From Betaproteobacteria bacterium SG8_40 (GTDB taxonomy: Bacteria > Pseudomonadota > Gammaproteobacteria > Burkholderiales > Eutrophovitaceae), in the NCBI GenBank assembly GCA_001304425.1, contig LJTS01000094.1:1-8888 (forward strand): a stretch of 8,888 nt of DNA. The letters run 5' to 3'. The translations under genes were made by a program, and so were the position numbers. Shown here piece by piece: positions 5,901 through 8,888 of the stretch. A model generated the notes under the pieces. That model was not told the origin of the DNA, did not search any database, and saw only the letters and a list, made by a program, of their open reading frames with translations. Position 1 is the first letter of the stretch. Each line of letters begins with the position of its first letter.

Positions 5901-8606
5901 ATGAAAAAACTGGTTTTAGTAGACGGCTCTTCCTACCTGTATCGCGCCTTCCACGCGATGCCGGACCTGCGCAACAAGGACGGAGAACCAACCGGGGCGA
6001 TCTACGGCGTGCTCAACATGTTGCGCCGTTTGCGCAAGGAAACCGCGGCGGATTATATCGCCTGTGTATTCGACGCAAAAGGAAAGACCTTCCGCGACGA
6101 CCTGTATCCCGAGTACAAGGCGAACCGTCCATCGATGCCCGAGGACCTTGCCTCACAGATCGAACCGCTGCACCAGTGCATCAAAGCAATGGGCATACCG
6201 CTGATCAACGAAAGCGGCGTAGAGGCCGACGACGTGATCGCGACACTCACCGAACAGGCCCGTGCCAACGGGATGGAAACCCTCATATCCACCGGCGACA
6301 AGGACATCGCGCAACTGGTGCGCCCCGGCGTCACCCTGGTCAACACCATGTCCAATGAAACGCTGGACGATGACGGGGTGAAAAACAAGTTCGGTGTCAG
6401 ACCCGACCAGATGGTGGACTACCAGACGCTGGTCGGCGATTCGGTCGATAACGTGCCGGGTGTCGAAAAAGTTGGCCCGAAAACCGCGGTCAAGTGGCTC
6501 GAAAAATACGGCAGCCTCGACGAGATAATTGCCCATGCCGATGAAATTGGCGGCAAGGTTGGCGAAAATCTTCGTGCCGCGCTGCCCTGGCTGCCCACCG
6601 CGCGCGCCCTGGTGACTCTGAAGCGCGATTGCAGCCTGCCGTTCAGGTTCGAGGATCTGGCGCCGAAAGAAGAAGATGCCGCCGAACTCACCGCGCTGTA
6701 CGGCAGGCTGGGATTCAAGAGCTGGCTGGCGGAACTGAACAGCCGCGCCGAAGGGGGCGACGCACCGACGGCGGATGCACCTGCAGCAAAAACCGCGTCG
6801 CAGCGCGACTACGAACTCGTTCTGACCGAAGAAGCGCTGGATGCCTGGCTGGCACGCATCAACGACGCCGGACTCGTGTCGCTCGATACCGAAACCACCG
6901 GCCTCGATCCGATGACGGCAAGGCTGGTCGGACTGTCGCTCAGTGTCGAGCCGGGCTCGGCCGCCTACATTCCGGTTGCGCACGACTATGCAGGGGTTCC
7001 GGCTCAACTGTCGCTGGAAACCGTGCTCGGCAGGCTCAAGGGCTGGCTTGAGGACCCGGACAAGCCGAAGGTCGGCCAGAACATGAAGTACGACCTGCAC
7101 ATTTTCGCCAACCACGGCGTGCGGGTTGCCGGCGTGGCGCACGACACCCTGCTGCAGTCCTACGTGCTGGAGAGCCATCGGCCGCACGACATGGACAGCC
7201 TCGCAGTCCGGCACCTCGGCATCAAGACCATCAGCTACGACGAGATGACCGGAAAAGGCGCCTCGCGCATTTCGTTTTCGCAGGTCAATCTGGAAGGCGC
7301 AAGAGATTACGCCGGCGAGGACGCCGATATCACCTTGCAGTTGCACCGCGAAATGTTCCCGGCGATCGAGCGCGACGAGAAACTGATGAACGTCTACAGC
7401 GCCATCGAGATGCCGGTGATGGAGATTCTGTTCACCATCGAGCGCCACGGTGTGCTGCTCGATGTCGAGGTGCTGAAAAAGCAGACAGCCGAACTCTCCG
7501 ACCGGCTTGGTGAAATCGAGAAACAGGTACACGAACAGGCCGGCCAGCCTTTCAACCTCGGCTCGCCCAAGCAATTGCAGGAAATCCTGTTCGTGAAACA
7601 GAATCTGCCGGTGATCAAGAAAACACCCGGCGGCCAGCCTTCCACCGACGAGGACGTGCTGCAGCAACTGGCGCTCGATCACCCGTTGCCGAAACTGATA
7701 CTCGAGTACCGGGCGCTATCGAAACTCAAGTCGACCTACACCGACAAGCTGCCGAAGATGGTAAATCCGGACACCGGCCGCGTGCACACCAATTACGCGC
7801 AGGCCGTCGCCAATACCGGGCGCCTCGCCAGCAACGACCCGAACCTGCAGAACATACCGGTGCGCACCGCCGAAGGCCGCCGCGTGCGCGAAGCCTTCAT
7901 CGCACCCGCAGGATGCAGCATCGTATCTGCGGATTACTCACAGATCGAGCTGCGCATCATGGCGCACCTGTCGCAGGACGAGAACCTGCTGAAGGCGTTC
8001 CGTGAAGGCTCCGACGTGCACCGCCACACCGCGTCCGAAATTTTCGGCGTGACGCAGGATGAAGTGTCCAGCGAACAGCGCCGCTACGCCAAGGTGATCA
8101 ACTTCGGCCTGATCTACGGCATGTCGGCGTTCGGGCTCGCCGGACAACTGGGCATCGAACGCGCCGCCGCTCAGCAATACATCGACCGCTACTTCGCGCG
8201 CTATCCAGGCGTGGCCGACTACATGCAACGCACCCGCGAAACCGCAAAGGAAAAGGGTTATGTCGAAACCGTGTTCGGGCGCCGACTCTATCTCGCCGAA
8301 ATCAGGGCATCCAACCACCAGCGCCGCCAGGCGGCCGAGCGCGCCGCGATCAACGCGCCGATGCAGGGTACCGCGGCCGACCTGATCAAGCTGTCGATGA
8401 TCGCGGTGAACAACTGGATTGCAACCGACAAACTCGACACCCGCATGATCATGCAGGTGCACGACGAACTGGTGCTCGAAGTCCCCGATTCAGAACTTGC
8501 GATGGTCAAGAAATCCGTTCCGGAACTGATGGCTGGTGTCGCCCGGCTTGATGTGCCGTTGGTAGCGGATGTTGGGGCTGGGTCAAACTGGGAACAGGCG
8601 CACTAG
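5901..8606 (+). CDS. polA: DNA polymerase I
   Basis: Pol I removes RNA primers, joins Okazaki fragments and fills repair gaps. The product is 901 aa (E. coli 928) and all three activities look intact. The 5'-nuclease domain (about 1-290) has D8 in LVDGSSYLYRAFHA, FDAKGKTFRDD, E108/D110/D111 in GVEADDV, STGDKD, and the helix-hairpin region around VGDSVDNVPGV. The 3'-5' proofreading domain (about 310-490) keeps D329 and E331 (DTETTGLD), D398 (NMKYD), and Y470 and D474 (YAGEDAD). The polymerase domain has D678 and E683 in SADYSQIELRIMAHL, O-helix residues R727, K731, F735 and Y739, and D855 in MQVHDELV. The C-terminus is NWEQAH, as in E. coli. ATG 5901 (MKKLVLVDGSSY) matches the family; a TTG at 5853 would add 16 residues and overlap the divergent LOG gene. 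No clear Shine-Dalgarno is present, so a promoter must lie within the LOG 5' coding region. Confidence 0.98.
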   Translation: MKKLVLVDGSSYLYRAFHAMPDLRNKDGEPTGAIYGVLNMLRRLRKETAADYIACVFDAKGKTFRDDLYPEYKANRPSMPEDLASQIEPLHQCIKAMGIPLINESGVEADDVIATLTEQARANGMETLISTGDKDIAQLVRPGVTLVNTMSNETLDDDGVKNKFGVRPDQMVDYQTLVGDSVDNVPGVEKVGPKTAVKWLEKYGSLDEIIAHADEIGGKVGENLRAALPWLPTARALVTLKRDCSLPFRFEDLAPKEEDAAELTALYGRLGFKSWLAELNSRAEGGDAPTADAPAAKTASQRDYELVLTEEALDAWLARINDAGLVSLDTETTGLDPMTARLVGLSLSVEPGSAAYIPVAHDYAGVPAQLSLETVLGRLKGWLEDPDKPKVGQNMKYDLHIFANHGVRVAGVAHDTLLQSYVLESHRPHDMDSLAVRHLGIKTISYDEMTGKGASRISFSQVNLEGARDYAGEDADITLQLHREMFPAIERDEKLMNVYSAIEMPVMEILFTIERHGVLLDVEVLKKQTAELSDRLGEIEKQVHEQAGQPFNLGSPKQLQEILFVKQNLPVIKKTPGGQPSTDEDVLQQLALDHPLPKLILEYRALSKLKSTYTDKLPKMVNPDTGRVHTNYAQAVANTGRLASNDPNLQNIPVRTAEGRRVREAFIAPAGCSIVSADYSQIELRIMAHLSQDENLLKAFREGSDVHRHTASEIFGVTQDEVSSEQRRYAKVINFGLIYGMSAFGLAGQLGIERAAAQQYIDRYFARYPGVADYMQRTRETAKEKGYVETVFGRRLYLAEIRASNHQRRQAAERAAINAPMQGTAADLIKLSMIAVNNWIATDKLDTRMIMQVHDELVLEVPDSELAMVKKSVPELMAGVARLDVPLVADVGAGSNWEQAH

Positions 8607-8650
8607 GGTCAGCAAGGAGCTACAAGCTTACCGTCAGGATCAGGTCACGC

Positions 8651-8664
8651 AAGTCGCGAGACTT
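8651..8664 (+). other. Small hairpin with GCGA loop after polA
   Basis: AAGTC (8651-8655) pairs with GACTT (8660-8664) around a GCGA loop, a GNRA-type tetraloop. Two further GC pairs are possible across a bulged T at 8665. It lies 44 bases after the polA stop. No T-tract follows, so intrinsic termination is doubtful; it could help protect the transcript 3' end. Confidence 0.25.
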
Positions 8665-8689
8665 TGCCGGTTTCGCTGCCTTCCGAATC

Positions 8690-8695
8690 AAGGGA
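8690..8695 (+). promoter_or_regulatory. Ribosome binding site of the flavin-reductase-like gene
   Basis: AAGGGA ends 9 bases before ATG 8705. A second in-frame ATG at 8696 directly abuts it, with no spacing, so this site favours 8705 as the start. It is the clearest Shine-Dalgarno in the window. Confidence 0.6.
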
Positions 8696-8704
8696 ATGAA
8701 CCAA

Positions 8705-8888
8705 ATGCAGTATTCACTGAAAAACCCGAACGAACACCGCAACCACGGCCTGGCCCACAACCCGTTCAAGGCACTCGTTGCACCGCGCCCGATCGGCTGG
8801 ATCAGTTCGATCAGCAAAGCCGGCGTGCTGAATCTGGCGCCGTACAGTTTTTTCAACGCGGTTTGCGATGCGCCGCCAACGGTGATGT
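8705..8888 (+). CDS. Flavin reductase-like (FMN-binding split barrel) protein, N-terminal part
   Basis: Only the first 61 residues are present; the gene runs off the right edge. The segment HNPFKALVAPRPIGWISS (18-35), followed by GVLNLAPYSFFNAVCDAPP (40-58), is the N-terminal pattern of the flavin reductase/DIM6-NTAB (flavoredoxin-like) family. These small proteins bind FMN in a split beta-barrel and reduce flavin or act on small substrates; the substrate cannot be told from this fragment. No signal peptide is seen. ATG 8705 is chosen because AAGGGA lies 9 bases upstream; ATG 8696 in the same frame would add three residues. The gene follows polA by 98 bp in the same direction, so it could be read through from polA, but its strong ribosome binding site and that gap also allow its own transcript. 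Confidence 0.85.
   Translation, partial: MQYSLKNPNEHRNHGLAHNPFKALVAPRPIGWISSISKAGVLNLAPYSFFNAVCDAPPTVM

Noticed and set aside
5206..5904. Plus-strand open frame of 232 codons opposite the LOG gene
   Set aside because: LOG family motifs on the minus strand explain this DNA; the plus-strand translation is unrelated and composition-driven.
6153..7682. Long open frame (509 codons) on the minus strand inside polA
   Set aside because: It is fully antisense to a polA gene with all catalytic residues intact. Its translation resembles no family I know, and long antisense frames are common in GC-rich coding DNA.

Overview
This window is a chromosomal housekeeping segment, probably from a high-GC proteobacterium. 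Gammaproteobacteria is the likeliest class. The reasons are that UvrD and DNA polymerase I resemble their E. coli counterparts almost end to end, including the UvrD C-terminal Tudor-like domain. Homoserine kinase is the choline-kinase-like form, and its closeness to polA recalls Pseudomonas. A betaproteobacterium is not excluded, because the LeuRS N-terminus also looks betaproteobacterial. The placement is inferred from remembered family sequences, not from a search.

Layout from left to right: (1) the 5' quarter of leuS on the minus strand, running off the left edge; (2) a 204-bp divergent spacer holding a perfect TATAAT for leuS and an inverted repeat just before the next gene; (3) a complete phosphoribulokinase gene (prk) on the plus strand; (4) a 139-bp spacer rich in inverted repeats; (5) uvrD on the plus strand; (6) a convergent 43-bp gap; (7) thrB on the minus strand, with a LOG-family gene upstream of it in the same direction; (8) a 26-bp divergent gap; (9) polA on the plus strand; (10) a 98-bp spacer and the start of a flavin-reductase-like gene that runs off the right edge. 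No stretch over 300 bp lacks a gene. I saw no insertion sequence, CRISPR array, tRNA, rRNA, prophage gene or attachment site.

UvrD and Pol I act together in nucleotide excision repair: UvrD removes the excised oligonucleotide and UvrC, and Pol I fills the gap. They lie on either side of the thrB-LOG pair but are not one transcription unit. The other genes are unrelated metabolism: charging of tRNA-Leu, phosphorylation of ribulose 5-phosphate, threonine synthesis and nucleotide-monophosphate hydrolysis.

I did not find a previously undescribed system. The points most worth a second look are the isolated phosphoribulokinase, which keeps its catalytic residues but lacks one reported effector-site arginine; the inverted repeats around prk and before uvrD; the very tight LOG/polA divergent junction; and the lack of recognisable Shine-Dalgarno sequences at most starts.
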